Part shown: piece by piece, positions 52,238-63,300 of the stretch
Layout of the letters: the number at the start of each line of letters is the position of its first letter
Position numbering within the stretch: position 1 is the stretch's first letter
NCBI GenBank assembly: GCA_026225945.1
Contig: JAMJFZ010001264.1
Location: 3,252,501 to 3,316,500 of the forward strand
Direction of reading: 5' to 3'
From: Cricetomys ansorgei
Taxonomy: Eukaryota; Chordata; Mammalia; Rodentia; Nesomyidae
DNA length: 64,000 bases
Translations under genes and position numbers: made by a program
The notes under the pieces: model-generated
Database searches by the model: none
Told to the model about the DNA's origin: nothing
Seen by the model: the letters and a program-made list of their open reading frames with translations, nothing else

Positions 52238-52803
52238 TGTGTGGAGAGCCCCCTGATCTTGAGCTTAAGTTCTGCTGTGTGTCTTCAGCTAATTCACATT
52301 TGGGACAGCTGCTAAGCAAGGCTAAGTTGTAAAAAAGACAAGCCCAGAGGCATTTTGTTCCAAGGAAGTCAAAGATTCCTTAAAGAGACCTTAATCTCAT
52401 AAAATAGGAGGTTGGCTTTATGGCTAGCTAAAGAACAATAATGTTTTGTATATACTTTGATTTACCTTGCTGATTGTAACCTAGTGATTACACATATGCC
52501 CTTTTCCCCTTGTGATCTGTAACCTTGTGATCAAGCCTATGCCCTCTACCTCATGATTTTAACCCTGTGCTTGCAAGCACACCTGGTTTTGCCCCTTGTG
52601 ATCGTTGCCCTGGCAACCGCATGTATGTCTCTGGTGAGAGAGGGTATAAGAAATGGACAACAAACTATTTGGCCAGTTCGGCCCCTGTGAACTCAAGATG
52701 CAGCGTGTGCATGTTCCGGTTATTCAGGCTACCCTTGAACCAGCACCGTCTGAACTGGTAAGCTGGCCTTATCAGGTTTGTGTAAATATGTTTGTCCAAC
52801 ACA
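52238..52803 (+). repeat. Probable solo LTR, family not assigned
   Basis: A 566-bp unit with termini TGTGTGGAGAGCC and GTCCAACACA, which form a short inverted repeat (TGTGTGGA / TGTGTTGG). It has a TATA-like 'gggtataagaaatgg' at about 52638. The middle repeats 'cttgtgatc/cctgtgatt' words several times. No convincing target duplication was seen, and no AATAAA. The layout fits an ERVK-like LTR by inference only. Confidence 0.5.
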
Positions 52804-52829
52804 GTGGAAGATGCCACAGTGAATAACAC

Positions 52830-52831
<2 letters not shown>

Positions 52832-52868
<37 letters not shown>
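52832..52868. repeat. (AC)n microsatellite
   Basis: About 18 AC units. Confidence 0.95.
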
Positions 52869-52869
<1 letters not shown>

Positions 52870-52872
<3 letters not shown>

Positions 52873-53430
52873 GTCCATCTGGGAAATTGCATTACTTGCT
52901 ATGAAAGTTTTCTCACTGCTTTGGGAAGGTAGTTTTTCTCTTTAAACTTAGCATCAAGCTAAGTTCAGGAAAATGAATTTCCTCAGCCTAGGTCAAACCT
53001 GCTACCTGGCCCTGTCCTGTCTTTGCATCCTGTCAAAACCAAGAGATGTGTCTTGTCCCACCTCTGCACCTGTACAGCTGCATCACAGCCAGTATAGGAA
53101 TATTCTTGAGACATTCAGCTTCCTTGTCAGTCAGACTTCTTATAAGAGAGACCACAGAACCAAGGGAAGGCTTCCTCTGGGGGTTAAGAAGGAGAATAAT
53201 GGAGGTCAGTGACAGGTTAGATTTCTGTAGTAAATGTTAAAAATCTATTCCTACCATAAAATTAAATAATTACTGCAGAACTAATAATAAACATCATGAC
53301 TTAATGGTCTAACTTATTAAAACCCCAAAGAGGTTCTAAAGAGTAGTAAAACAAAGAACCAAAACTCAAGCAATTGTGTACAATAAATATTGTTCAAATA
53401 ATTTGCAGCCAGATTTCGAGCATGTGAGTC
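52870..53430. other. Unique DNA
   Basis: No feature recognised. The frame 52973-53212 (79 codons) has no domain that I know. Confidence 0.35.
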
Positions 53431-53434
53431 TGTG

Positions 53435-53565
53435 CCTAGAGCTGTGTTGTGGTGTCACACACCTGTAATCTCAATACTTACAAGGCTAAAGCAAAGGGAT
53501 GCTAAGTTTGAGGCCAACTTGGTCAGCAAGACACTGTCCCAAGCAAAACAGAATTAAAATCATCC
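53435..53565 (+). repeat. Old B1-like SINE, sense
   Basis: 'tgttgtggtgtcacacacct', 'gtaatctcaatacttacaag', 'tttgaggccaacttggtcag', 'agacactgtcccaag' mark a diverged sense B1. Confidence 0.75.
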
Positions 53566-53619
53566 CCCAAATTCAAATTGAATCCCAATTCTGCCTGTAC
53601 TAAATGAAGCTGAGTGTTG

Positions 53620-53735
53620 AATACCTGGGATCTATAGCAAACCACTTCAGTACTGCTTTAAGATGGGGAAATAATAATATTCATGTTGGGTTTCTTATGG
53701 AGATCAAATGAGTTAATATTTGGAAGTATAATATT
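53620..53735 (-). repeat. MIR-type SINE fragment, antisense
   Basis: 'gctttaagatggggaaataa' followed by 'atggagatcaaatgagttaa' matches reversed MIR ('tgtaaaatggggataata ... gaggattaaatgagtt'). Confidence 0.6.
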
Positions 53736-53984
53736 CCTAGTAATTGGAAAATATGTAAAAATTATTAGCTATTATTTTCTTCCTAATTTGTTTGAAATAG
53801 AAAATATATTTTGTATATTAACAAAAGTTGTGTGTATGTATGTGTACACACATCCATATATTTTGTGCATGTGGGTGTATGTGCTTCTATGTATGTGTGT
53901 CTGCATGCAATATGTTGTGTGTGGTACATTTAAGTGTGTGTTTATGCTTGTGTGTATGTTGATATGCATGCACACCTATGCATG

Positions 53985-54252
53985 TAGAAGCCAGAAAGAA
54001 GTTGGTGTCAGATGTCTTTTCTCAGTTTTTCTCCATCAGAATATTTTATTTAACCTGAGGCTCATTAATTCTGTTAGGTTGGTTGGCCAATAAGCTTAAA
54101 GCATCCGCTTATTTCTAACTCCAAACCCAGCACTGGGGTTGCAGGTGTGCACTGCCATGCCTCACTTCTTATGCAGGTGCTAGGGATCCAAACCCAAGTC
54201 CTCATGATTGCTCGGGAAGCCTTTGATAAACTGAGCTATCTTTAAGGCCCTT
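53985..54252 (-). repeat. B4/RSINE-like composite SINE, antisense
   Basis: 'gtagaagccagaaagaagtt' then 'cccagcactggggttgcagg', 'ggtgctagggatccaaaccc' and 'gataaactgagctatcttta'. Preceded by a long alternating TG/CA run (53830-53980). Confidence 0.6.
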
Positions 54253-55980
54253 CATTCTTCTTTAAGATTTAAATAACATACCACATTTGTATATTCTACA
54301 TTTTTCTTTATGTATTGTGCATAGTACTAAAAAAACCAAAAACCCATGAATTTCTTAGTATCTCTGTGTTGTGTTGCCCTACAGTCTTTTGGGTGTGAAC
54401 CCAGGAATGACAGAGAAGGACCAGATAGTTCAAATTTTCATTTTCTTATTTTCTTTTGTAAATGTTAACTTATATATTTATGTTCTTCTATTCTGACACA
54501 AACAAATGGAATGAATTTGTTACGTTCTTTAAGTCAGAATTTTTTTTTTTTGTCATTATACTGCCTCTGAAATATTTTGGGAAGAATTGTCATCTGTGTT
54601 GTGTTATCACATCCAGGTATTCATATCCCTTTCTTTACGTCCTATAACTAAAACTTTAAGTTTTCTCCGTAAACATTGTTATATGTTCTTCCTTAGAACA
54701 AAATAACAAGGTTTGACTTTGTTATTTTCTGTTTGTTTATGGCTGGAATAAAGAAATGTTGGTTTTCAAATAGGAAACTTCCTCCTGTTGGCAGGCCTTT
54801 GTAATACTGCAAGGTGCTATCCAGGCTACTGCAGGACCGGGGAAGATGTCAGCGATCTTACCCAGTGTTGGATTTTTCATGCTGCAGTACTGACCTGACA
54901 GGCAAGATGTGTTTGGTGGTGCAAGCAACAATAGCATGACTATTATGGGATATCTGATTTCTGCTTGCATTTGAGTATTGCCTCATAGGAGGTAATTTTG
55001 TGTCTGTTATTGTAATCCTGGTCAAAATCTCCTTGGTTTGGGAGATCATAGGCCTAGATAAAACCCACTATTATTATTTTGCTGAAAAATCATGCTATCA
55101 AATTGCTTCTAAATATTTGTATTTATGTTCATAGACTTGGACATAAATGGCTCTAGGTCTTGGTCTTTGAGATTTTGTTTTGCAATGGGCAGCAATCAAT
55201 GTGGAAATGCATACCATGGGCATTAATACTGTATTATTTTCTGTTTATGTAGCACACAGGATTTAGAATCATATGTCAATAAAGTAATCACTTCATGTTT
55301 TAATATTTAAACATAAGACTATAAAATGAATCTCTTTAAAAAAATTTTGTTTTGTATTCTCTCACATTACATACAGGTAACAGAAATCCAACAGTTTCAA
55401 GCAATTCATTGTAATAGCTTTTCGGATTAAAAACCAAGACCATCTTGTGAAGAACAGATAGAATCCTCAGTCAATGTGTATTGCTGACATGAGCATGGCC
55501 ATGTCAAGGAACTTAATGCTTCAAACCCATAGTATTGGCAAGGCCTTCCTCAAGTCAGGCTCAGGGGAATGGTCAAGTCTCCTGGCCCACTTGGGTTGTT
55601 GACTCTACGTGCAGGATATGTCAAACACAGCTTCTTCTTCTGCATCACTGCATCCCAAGACTGCTTCCCTACAGACACCCCCCTACCAAGATTACCTAAC
55701 CCACCTCATTGCTCAGTTGTATATAATAAAGGCACTGAGTTTCCAGATCATTGGTGCATCTCGAAGCACACAGTCCACATAACCATAGCTTTTCTGTATG
55801 CTTTTTGTGGTTTCTACATTCTCTGTCATGCCAGTCAGGCTATTCCCAAAGTTGTGTTGGCTGTATCACCATCCATCTCTTTAGATTTATAGAAAAGAAA
55901 AACTGTGAATTTCAAAGAATGTCCACATAGTTATATAATGTTTTAATAAATGTTAATATTAAAACTATATAGCAATTAAG
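54253..55980. other. Mostly unique DNA; possible unnamed repeat at 54750-55065
   Basis: No gene recognised. The block 54750-55065 on the minus strand ('gaccaggattacaataacag', 'gcaccaccaaacacatctt') looks familiar as a rodent interspersed repeat, but I cannot name it. Confidence 0.35.
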
Positions 55981-55993
55981 CTTTTTCTAATGG

Positions 55994-56218
55994 GGAGTGA
56001 GTAGAGAGATGGTTTAGCAATTAAGACCACTTTCTATTCTTGCAGAAGACCCAGGCTAAGTTCCCACATGGCAGCTCATAGCTTATTATAACTCCAGTTC
56101 ATGGATTCTGACACCCTATTCTGGCATCTGTGGGCACTGCATGCAAGTGGTGCATACATATATATGTATAGGCAAATACTCCTACATATAAAATGAAGAT
56201 AAATAAATCTTTAAAAAC
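55994..56218 (+). repeat. B3/B2 SINE, sense, with target duplication
   Basis: 'gtagagagatggtttagcaa', 'ttaagaccactttctattct', 'tgcagaagacccaggctaag', 'gttcccacatggcagctcat', and an A-rich end 'ataaataaatctttaaaaac'. TTTCTAATGG flanks it at 55984-55993 and 56219-56228. Confidence 0.85.
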
Positions 56219-56228
56219 TTTCTAATGG

Positions 56229-56750
56229 TGGGAATTATTTTATTTTCATTTGAGACAGTCTGGTAAGAACATTGTTACACTTACATATTGTTTCTTGAGT
56301 GTTCATAGAAGTATATGCAAATTCATTATCTATGATGACAATCTTACATTTAAGAGTTTGAGATATTCCAATGAAGGAATAAATTATATACCACATATAT
56401 CACTTGAAAATTAGAAACAATATATGTTGTTCTAAGTAATGAGCTAATCATGTAAGTTATGGCACTTTTAATAGATTATTAGGCACTGAATTTGAAAGCT
56501 AAAGTATGAGAAAAAGTACTGTTAAGAAAGAAAATCTATAAATTTGAACAAATTCAAAGATCTTGACTAGATATTAAAATATGTACCCTTTGCCAAGTAA
56601 GGTGAAAATTAATAGTAATTAGTGTGTAGCTAAGTAAGGATGAAATTAATAGTTATTAGCATGGTGACATCATAGGATAATTCTTCATCCTCCAAGTTTC
56701 TTGTGATAATAACCATTGTACCTGTTTTTTGTGCCTGGAACTTTACTGCT
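56229..56750. other. Unique AT-rich DNA
   Basis: No feature recognised. Confidence 0.4.
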
Positions 56751-56756
56751 TTATAA

Positions 56757-56873
56757 CCACAATACTACATCTCACTGGAATTTTCTCCCATCCAAGTATT
56801 AATCAGGGATGACTCTGCTCAACTTCTGAGGTCAAATAAGATCTAGCACCTTCAGGGAGATATGGCTGAAGAC
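56757..56873 (-). pseudogene. 5S rRNA pseudogene
   Basis: The plus strand is a diverged reverse complement of mammalian 5S rRNA over nearly its full ~120 nt. Clear blocks: 'ctcccatccaagtattaatc' (5S 'gttagtacttggatgggag'), 'gactctgctcaacttctgag' (5S 'cggaagctaagcagggtc'), 'gtcaaataagatctagcacc' (5S 'gcccgatctcgtctgat') and 'ttcagggagatatggctgaa' (5S 'ggccataccaccctgaac'). The internal promoter boxes carry many changes, and no T-run terminator is seen at its 3' end, so it should not be expressed. Confidence 0.88.
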
Positions 56874-56874
56874 T

Positions 56875-57165
56875 CCTTGGGATTTTCTGAGTGCTTCTCA
56901 GAATTTAATGACCTACAGCAGAGCTTTCTGGCACAGACTGTGGTGCCTCACCCTTAAGGCTAATTCTTCAGTGTATCTGTGGAGTTTATGTGCTTTGATT
57001 AATGCCTACCGTGTTGATGATGCTGGTTCAGATTTCATCAGAACCATCAACTGATAGATACTTCTTCCATGTTGTAAAAGAGCTAATAGGGAATCAGACT
57101 TTAAATAGCAAAGTCAGTGAGTTGTGGAGCCAGTGCTATGAAAGGTAGCCAGCAGGGAGCATGTT
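56875..57165. other. Unique DNA
   Basis: No feature recognised. Confidence 0.35.
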
Positions 57166-57169
57166 TCTC

Positions 57170-57510
57170 AGTGGATCAGTTAATTTCTATGACTGATAAA
57201 AAGCCATAATCAAATCAACTTATAAAAGAAATCATTTAATTAGGCTTACAGTTTAAGAGGGCTCAAGTCCACAGTGGTGGAGTATGGTGGCAGGACAGCT
57301 GAAAACTCACATCTTGGAAAGGCAAGCAGGAGGCAAAGATAACACATTGGGGATCACGGAAGACTTTTGTAACCTCAAGGTTGCTGCAAGGGACAAATCT
57401 CCTGCAATAGGATCAAATCTTCCAATCCCTCCTCCAAATACACAAATTTGGGATGGAATATTTAAATATATCAACCTACAGGATCCATTCTCATTCTAAC
57501 TATCACCCCT
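57170..57510 (+). repeat. Rodent dispersed repeat of the 'attgctgtga' type, diverged
   Basis: 'ttaatttctatgactgataa', 'aaatcatttaattaggctta', 'cagtttaagagggctcaagt' and the ending 'catcctcattctaactatca'-like order place it with the repeats at 31905-32590 and 61762-62130. Confidence 0.5.
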
Positions 57511-57915
57511 CGGTTTAATCAACTTCAAAGCTACATTGGGGTATATCATCTGTCTGTGAGATGTGATCCTATCCTTTATCCTCAAATATCTTAGTTATCT
57601 GATATATATGGATCATCCTCCCAGGATGCTGTCTAATGACTGATGGTCACTGGGGGTTTGAGATGCACAGATCTAGAGTAATCAGAGATTGGCTGAGTAA
57701 GCTCCCAAATTCAGAAACTGTGATCTTGTTTAAGCTGCTAAGTTGAACTAGAATCAAAAGGAGAGTCCTCATTTGAACAAAGTTCCCAGGAGTAAGAAGT
57801 CAGGATGCTGATTCACCACAAGTATAACTTCCATGGAACCAACAGTTCTTGGGTATCTGTGTGCTCTGATGGGGATGCACCAATGTCCTGGAAACTCAGT
57901 TTCTTTTTTAGATAG
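57511..57915. other. Unique DNA
   Basis: No feature recognised. Confidence 0.35.
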
Positions 57916-57917
57916 AG

Positions 57918-58276
57918 TTGAGCAATGTGATGGGCTAGCTAGCCTTGGTAGGGGGCTCTCATTAGGGGAGCAATCTTAAGAGAAAGCATCTGTGTTTGAT
58001 TTATCCTGTACATACAGTCAACATCCATACTTAGACCAGGGGGATGTATTGCTGCTAACCTGAACCTGATTATGGGAAAGCCTTGCCATTCCCTGTGTTC
58101 CCCCTCTGCCTCCTACTTATAAATGAAGATATGAATGCTCAAGTGTTCCTTCCATGCATTTGCTCTGCCATAATTGACTCTAACCCTCTGAATCTGTAAA
58201 CCCAATTAAATGCTTTATTTTGTAATTTGCCTTGATCATCATGTATTGTCACAGCAATAGAAAAGTAATTAAGACA
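57918..58276 (+). repeat. Rodent LTR-like repeat
   Basis: It begins 'gagcaatgtgatgggctagc' and ends 'cagcaatagaaaagtaattaagaca' (given here in parts: cagcaatagaaaag, aattaagaca), the same type of ending as the repeat at 31450-31862. 'caattaaatgcttta' may be the decayed polyadenylation region. Confidence 0.5.
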
Positions 58277-58870
58277 GAAGTCTAGTGTTGAAAAACTTAC
58301 TCATATCATGTTACCAACAGATGCTGGCTAAATCCCTGGTCTTCTTTGCTGTATGTAGCTAATGGTTTCTGGTCTATCAGTAATCTGTTATATGAGTCTG
58401 AATCTGTGCCTTTGGCCTATCTGATGTTTAACTCCCTTGTCTTGTTTGTCCCTATGTCTGTGTCACTTAAAAGGGTTTGTGTTCCATATTTACTGAACAG
58501 CACAGATAGCATCCACTGGAGAAGAAAGAAGGAATACATTACAGAAATCTTTTACATAGTTTTACAAGGGATGAAACTTTACTGACTCCATCTGACTCCA
58601 ACTGACCCAGATAATAAACAATACTACAAACAGACTTATTGACCTGCATTCAGCCAACTATAACATTTATGGTGCATATTTGTTTTATAACTTTGCTTTC
58701 GATCTAATTGATGTTTTCAGCTTTATTATAAAAACATACATACATACATTCATTACTCTGGGTCAGGGGAATGTAAGAATACATAATTTAATATTAAAGC
58801 TATATATTAGCTTAGGTTGTAAAAGCAAATTACATTGGAATCCAAGGTAAATAAGGTTGACTGTTGCATT
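58277..58870. other. Unique AT-rich DNA
   Basis: No feature recognised. Confidence 0.4.
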
Positions 58871-58876
58871 GATCTC

Positions 58877-59385
58877 TGTGGTAGCTATTCTTGGTTGTCA
58901 ACTTAACTACATCTAAAACCCAAAAGGCTGGTCACTTTTGGATGTTTTTCTTAATTAAATCATTTGGAGTCAGAAGACCCACTTCTAATCTGGATCTTTT
59001 AGGTGGGAAAATACACCTTTAATCCATATTTCTTGAGGTGGCAAGAAGATCCACCTTTATTTCTGGACCACATCTTCTGCTGGAAGCCTATATAAAAGAC
59101 ATGGAAGAAAGTTTCTCTTTGTGATAGTTAGTGCTTGCTCTCATACTACAAGTATATTCCTTCACTGCCATTAGTGCCTATTTCTTTGGGATTCTGAAGA
59201 CCAACTGAGACATCTAGCCTCATGGACTCACTGAACAGTTACTGATTCTTGAACCTTCTGTTGGTAGACAGTTATTGTTGGACTAGCTGGAACACAGTCT
59301 GTAATCTATTGTCATAAATCCCCTTTCTATTTATATATAATTCATTTTATAAGTTCTGTTACTCTAGAAAACCCTGACTAATATA
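58877..59385 (+). repeat. 5' LTR of the ERV-L-type provirus
   Basis: Reads like a common rodent ERV-L LTR (RMER15-like, name tentative): 'ctattcttggttgtcaactt', 'ccacatcttctgctggaagc', 'tatataaaagacatggaaga' (TATA box), 'ggattctgaagaccaactga', 'actctagaaaaccctgacta'. The polyadenylation signal appears decayed (cataaatcccc). Confidence 0.8.
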
Positions 59386-59390
59386 GATTT

Positions 59391-59405
59391 CGGTAACAGA
59401 AGTGG
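59391..59405 (+). promoter_or_regulatory. Primer-binding site, tRNA-Leu-like
   Basis: CGGTAACAGAAGTGG follows the LTR after 5 nt. It matches 12 of 15 positions of the Leu(CAG) site TGGTGTCAGAAGTGG, the primer type of ERV-L. Confidence 0.7.
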
Positions 59406-59413
59406 TTCTAGAG

Positions 59414-59634
59414 CAGCAGTTCTCAATCTGTGAGTCTTGATCCTTTTGGGATCAAATTATCGTTTTACAGAGGTTGACTAAAACCATCTGCATATCCATT
59501 ATTTATATTTTGGCTCATAATAGTAGCAAAATTATATTTATGAAGTAGCAACAAAACTAACTGTGGTTGTGAATCACCATAACAGGAGGAACTGTATTAA
59601 AAGGTCACAGAATTAGGAAGGCTGAGAACTACTG
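59414..59634 (-). mobile_element. URR1-like hAT-Charlie MITE with 8-bp target duplication
   Basis: 221 bp between two copies of TTCTAGAG (59406-59413 and 59635-59642). The termini CAGCAGTTCTCAATC and ...GGCTGAGAACTACTG are imperfect inverted repeats. Internal 'gatccttttgggatcaaatt' and 'acagttcctcctgttatggt' (minus strand) fit URR1. It is opposite in orientation to the copy at 26029. It sits 9 bp after the provirus primer site. Confidence 0.92.
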
Positions 59635-60236
59635 TTCTAGAGCAGCAGAAGTATAAGGATGAATCGTTTAAGTATCTGGAATAGGATTTCCATATTGCAA
59701 ATGACTACCATTACTGAAACCTCTCCAGTTATAGAAGCCTCTCTTGGAAGTTTGGAGAGTACTGAAAACCTATAGTGTAAATTATTTTACAAACTTAAAG
59801 AGATTAATTGCATTTGATTATTTTTATTCATGAGTTTTAAAGGCAAGGGATTTGGTGACTGTGTATATAAAACTTTTTGACAGTTTGTGGAAAAATAAGG
59901 AAAATGATGATGCTGGTCAGTTGCGCTGGATGAATTGACAAAGGAAAAGAATGAACTCCATGATAAAATTAAACAACGTCTAGCATCTCAGCATGCAATG
60001 AACTCAGTGACAAAACTGTCCAGAGTCAAATGCACATAATCTGAAATGTTTCTTAGTGTTCCCTGGAAGAGAATCTTCTTTCCAGCAGTCACAAGGCTCA
60101 AGTTGTGGAAAATCAAACTGAGCCCTCTTGATAAGATTGGCTGAATTATAGCAAAAAAACAAGTCTTAGCCTCAGAGAGTGTCAGTAATTCAAGTAAGGG
60201 CATTAACTGCTAAATAATGGAGTCCTGTAACATGGG

Positions 60237-60968
60237 ATGGGGATGGATAGGAGGACCTTTTTGAAGCTGAAAACTGAATCTTCATATTGTCAAGGGTTTA
60301 TCTCACTTGAGGAAGTAGCCAGTCTCTCTCCACTCTCAGCAGAAGATGTTCTATCACCCAAATCCTCTGAAATATTGACTTTCCCACATTTGACTAAGGA
60401 AATTAATCCATCCTTGTATGCTAAATCAGCAGTGATTTTATCTGAAGGAAATGCCATGCAAGATAATACTGATGTCCCTTAGGGCCCACAAATAGTTGCC
60501 TCTAGACCTATAGCCAGATTTAAGACAAAGAAGGCTTCTAGTTGGGAGATAAAAAGTGTAGTTCACAAGAAGGTACACTACACTTCTAAATATCTTAATG
60601 AGTTTGCTAATTCATTCAGCGAGAGGTCTGAGGAATTCATGTGGGAATGGATGGTAAGTGTTTGGGATATTGATGGAAAGAATATAAAATGGAATCAGGT
60701 TGAATTTATTGACATGAGTCCATTGAGTGGAAATTCCAGGTTTAATATGGAAGCTCATAGAATTTTTAAAAAAGGTGTCAAAAGTTTGTAAGAATGGTTG
60801 ACTGAAGCATTTATCAAAAGATGGCCTACTGACAAGGTTTTGGAGATGTCTGATTCCTATTGGTTTAGTGTTGACGAAGGGATTTTAAGGCTCAGAGAAA
60901 TTCCAAAGCTAGAGTGGGCATGCTGTGTCAAACCCAATCCATGGCAATGGGAAAGCCCAGAAGTTTAA
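60237..60968 (+). pseudogene. gag: ERV-L gag remnant, one frame with two internal stops
   Basis: A single reading frame runs 60237-60968 (244 codons) interrupted only by TAG at 60480 and TAA at 60789. The capsid-like part holds 'EEFMWEWMVSVWDIDG', then 'MSPLSGNSR' and 'YWFSVDEGILRLREI', a word pattern I know from ERV-L gag (tryptophan-rich 'W...VWD.G', 'PLS.D', 'G...LRE'). Just upstream (59905-60010) another frame reads 'ELTKEKNELHDKIKQRL', the heptad-like N-terminal coiled coil of these gag proteins. Capsid would assemble the core; this copy cannot make a full protein. Confidence 0.75.
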
Positions 60969-61756
60969 TCCCATGAGATGCAAAATGGTGAGAGGGCTCA
61001 AGCATAGTTCAAGAACTTTGTCACCCTTTTCCATGGCCAGACCTTGAGGCTGGAAATGTTGCTGCTCAGTTGTATGAATTAAATGCAATATATTTAATTG
61101 GGCCCCAACATAGAAAGGGCAGGTGGCAGCATGAAATTGCCAAAAGCACAGTGATCATATTTATTGTAATGGACAGCATAGACAGAATTTTGTCCATCCT
61201 GGCCTGAACAAAATGTTCAACACAGTCAAAATGAATTTTATGTTGACAGACTTTTGGTACTTGCTAATCAATCATAGTGTTTCCAGGCATGAAGTAGAAA
61301 AGAAATCTACTGCATTTTTGTTTGATCTGTATAAGTGGAAAAATTCTCATACAATGAAAGAAAGGCTACATCAGATCTCAGGAAAAGTGAATCTAGGCCC
61401 AAGAACCAATTTCCAGACTTGAGCAAGTCTGTAGACTCAGTATTCCTTGAATGAATAGACAGCCAGTTTCCCTTGAGGAAGAACCTTGATAAAATACCTA
61501 AAAGTTTTTATTGTTAGCCTTTTGCCAGTCCTTGCTCAGAAGAACTTGTGGCCTTTTACAAGGGTAACTGCATCCTGGAGGAAAGGAAACAACCAGACTT
61601 TTTGGGGTCTATTGTATCCTGGTTCAGAATCGACAGAAATTCTGGAAGACCCCAAGACACTTTGTGGCCCTCCAGTTAAAATAGGTGCTTACAGAGGTCA
61701 GGTTATTAATGGAGTCTTAGCTGAAGTCTAACTCACAGTCTGTCCAGCGAATACCT
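60969..61756 (+). pseudogene. Gag end and gag-pol linker, heavily decayed
   Basis: Several frame changes and stops. Readable pieces include 'WPEQNVQHSQNEFYVDRL' style fragments and frames at 61213-61422 and 61486-61731. I do not see a clear zinc knuckle or an intact protease motif here. Confidence 0.5.
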
Positions 61757-61761
61757 GTCTC

Positions 61762-62130
61762 AGTTAAGGTTCCTATTGCTGTGACAAGGCAACATGACCA
61801 TGGCGACCCTTATGAAGGAAAAAGTTTAATTGGGACTGGCTTAGAGTTCGGAGGTTTAGTCTATTATTGTCATGGCAGGAAGTGTGCTGACATGCAGACA
61901 GACATGGATCTGTAGAGAGGTAGCTGAGAGTTCTATATTTGGATCCACACACAGCAGGAAGAGAGACTGAGCCACTGGTCCTGGCTTGAGACTCACTTCT
62001 GAGACCTCAAGGTCCTCCCCCAGTGACATACTTCATTAAAAAAGTCCAAATCTTCTCCAACAAGGCCAAACCTCCTAATAGTGCCACTCCCTATGGGCCT
62101 ATGGAGGCCATTTTAATTCTAACTACCACA
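61762..62130 (+). repeat. Rodent dispersed repeat inserted in the provirus
   Basis: 369 bp, 'aggttcctattgctgtgaca', 'agtttaattgggactggctt', 'ggaggtttagtctattattg', 'agctgagagttctatatttg', 'cctaatagtgccactcccta', ending 'aactaccaca'. GTCTC flanks it at 61757-61761 and 62131-62135, a possible 5-bp target duplication. This is the best-kept copy of this family in the window. Confidence 0.75.
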
Positions 62131-62139
62131 GTCTCCAAA

Positions 62140-63300
62140 CTTATCCTTTGGTTATTTTCTCAGTCCCAGAATGTCTAATCAGGATAGATACAGTCAGAAA
62201 TGGGCAGAATTCTCAAATTGGTTTCCTGACCTGTAGAATAAGGGATATTATGGTTTGAAAGGCTAACTGGAAGTCTTTACAGTTTACTCTGCCAGGGAAA
62301 ATAGTGAATCAAAAGCAGTATTAAACACCTAGAGGAACTGCAGAAATTACTGCCACCATTGAAGACCTGGAAGATGCTGGGGTTGTGGTTCTCAACATAT
62401 CTCTTTTTAATTTTCCTATTTGGTCAGTGTAGAAGACAGATGGATTATGGAGAATGACAGTTAACTATTGAAAACTCTGTCAAACAGTAACATCAATTGT
62501 AGTTGCTGAACCAGATATGATTGATGTCCTTACTTGAGCATATTAACACATCTTCTGCTATATAGTATGCAGGTATTTATCTAGCAAATACAGTTTTTCT
62601 CAGTACCTATCCATTAGGACTACCAAAATAGTTTTGCTTTCAGTTGGCAAGGCCAGCAGTGTAGCTTTACAGTTTTACATCAAGGGTATAATAATTCTCC
62701 AGCCCTATGTCATAATTTAGCTCAAAGGGATCTTAATCATCTGTCTCTTCCACAGATTATCACTATATTGATGACATGATGCTGATTGGACCAAGTGAGC
62801 AGGAGGTAGCACCGCTTTGGACATATGTGAAAAAAAGATGAGAAATAAATCAGACTAAAATTCAAAGGCCTTCAACCACAGCAATATTCCTTGGAGTCCA
62901 GCGGTGTGGGATGTACAGAGATATTCCTTCTAAGGTGAAGGATAGTTATTGCACCTACCTCCTTTGCCCCCAACAAGAATGAAACATAATATTCAGTGGA
63001 TCTTTTTGGGTTCTATAGACAGCACATTCCTCACTTGTGTATGTTACCCTGGCCCATGTACAAAATGACCCAGAAGCTTTGTGTAGGGCCTGAAAGAGGA
63101 GAAGCCTCTTCAACAAGGTCAGGATGCTGTACAGTATGTTCCACCACTTTCACTGTATGATCCTGAAGACTTGATGGTACTTGGAGTGTCAGGGGCAGAT
63201 AGGGATGTTGTTTGGAGCCTTTGGTAGGCCTTTGGTACATGAAATACAGAAGAGATCTATGGGATTTTTGTTCAAGTTTCTGCCATTATGTGCAGACAAC
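62140..63300 (+). pseudogene. pol: ERV-L pol remnant: reverse transcriptase
   Basis: The catalytic box YIDD is kept at 62764-62775, followed by 'MMLIGPSEQEVAPLW', a pattern typical of ERV-L-like polymerases. Upstream, RT blocks are broken by stops and frameshifts (62400-62760). Downstream, 'FKGLQPQQYSLE' and 'VDLFGFYRQHIP' type pieces in shifting frames match the thumb/connection region. Non-functional. Confidence 0.75.

Noticed and set aside
52226..52815. Target-site duplication for the solo LTR
   Set aside because: The flanks (aagggtc and gtggaag) do not match convincingly over 4-6 bp.
53683..54093. 136-codon frame with many Cys/Val/Tyr
   Set aside because: Runs through an alternating TG/CA region and a SINE; low complexity, no domain.
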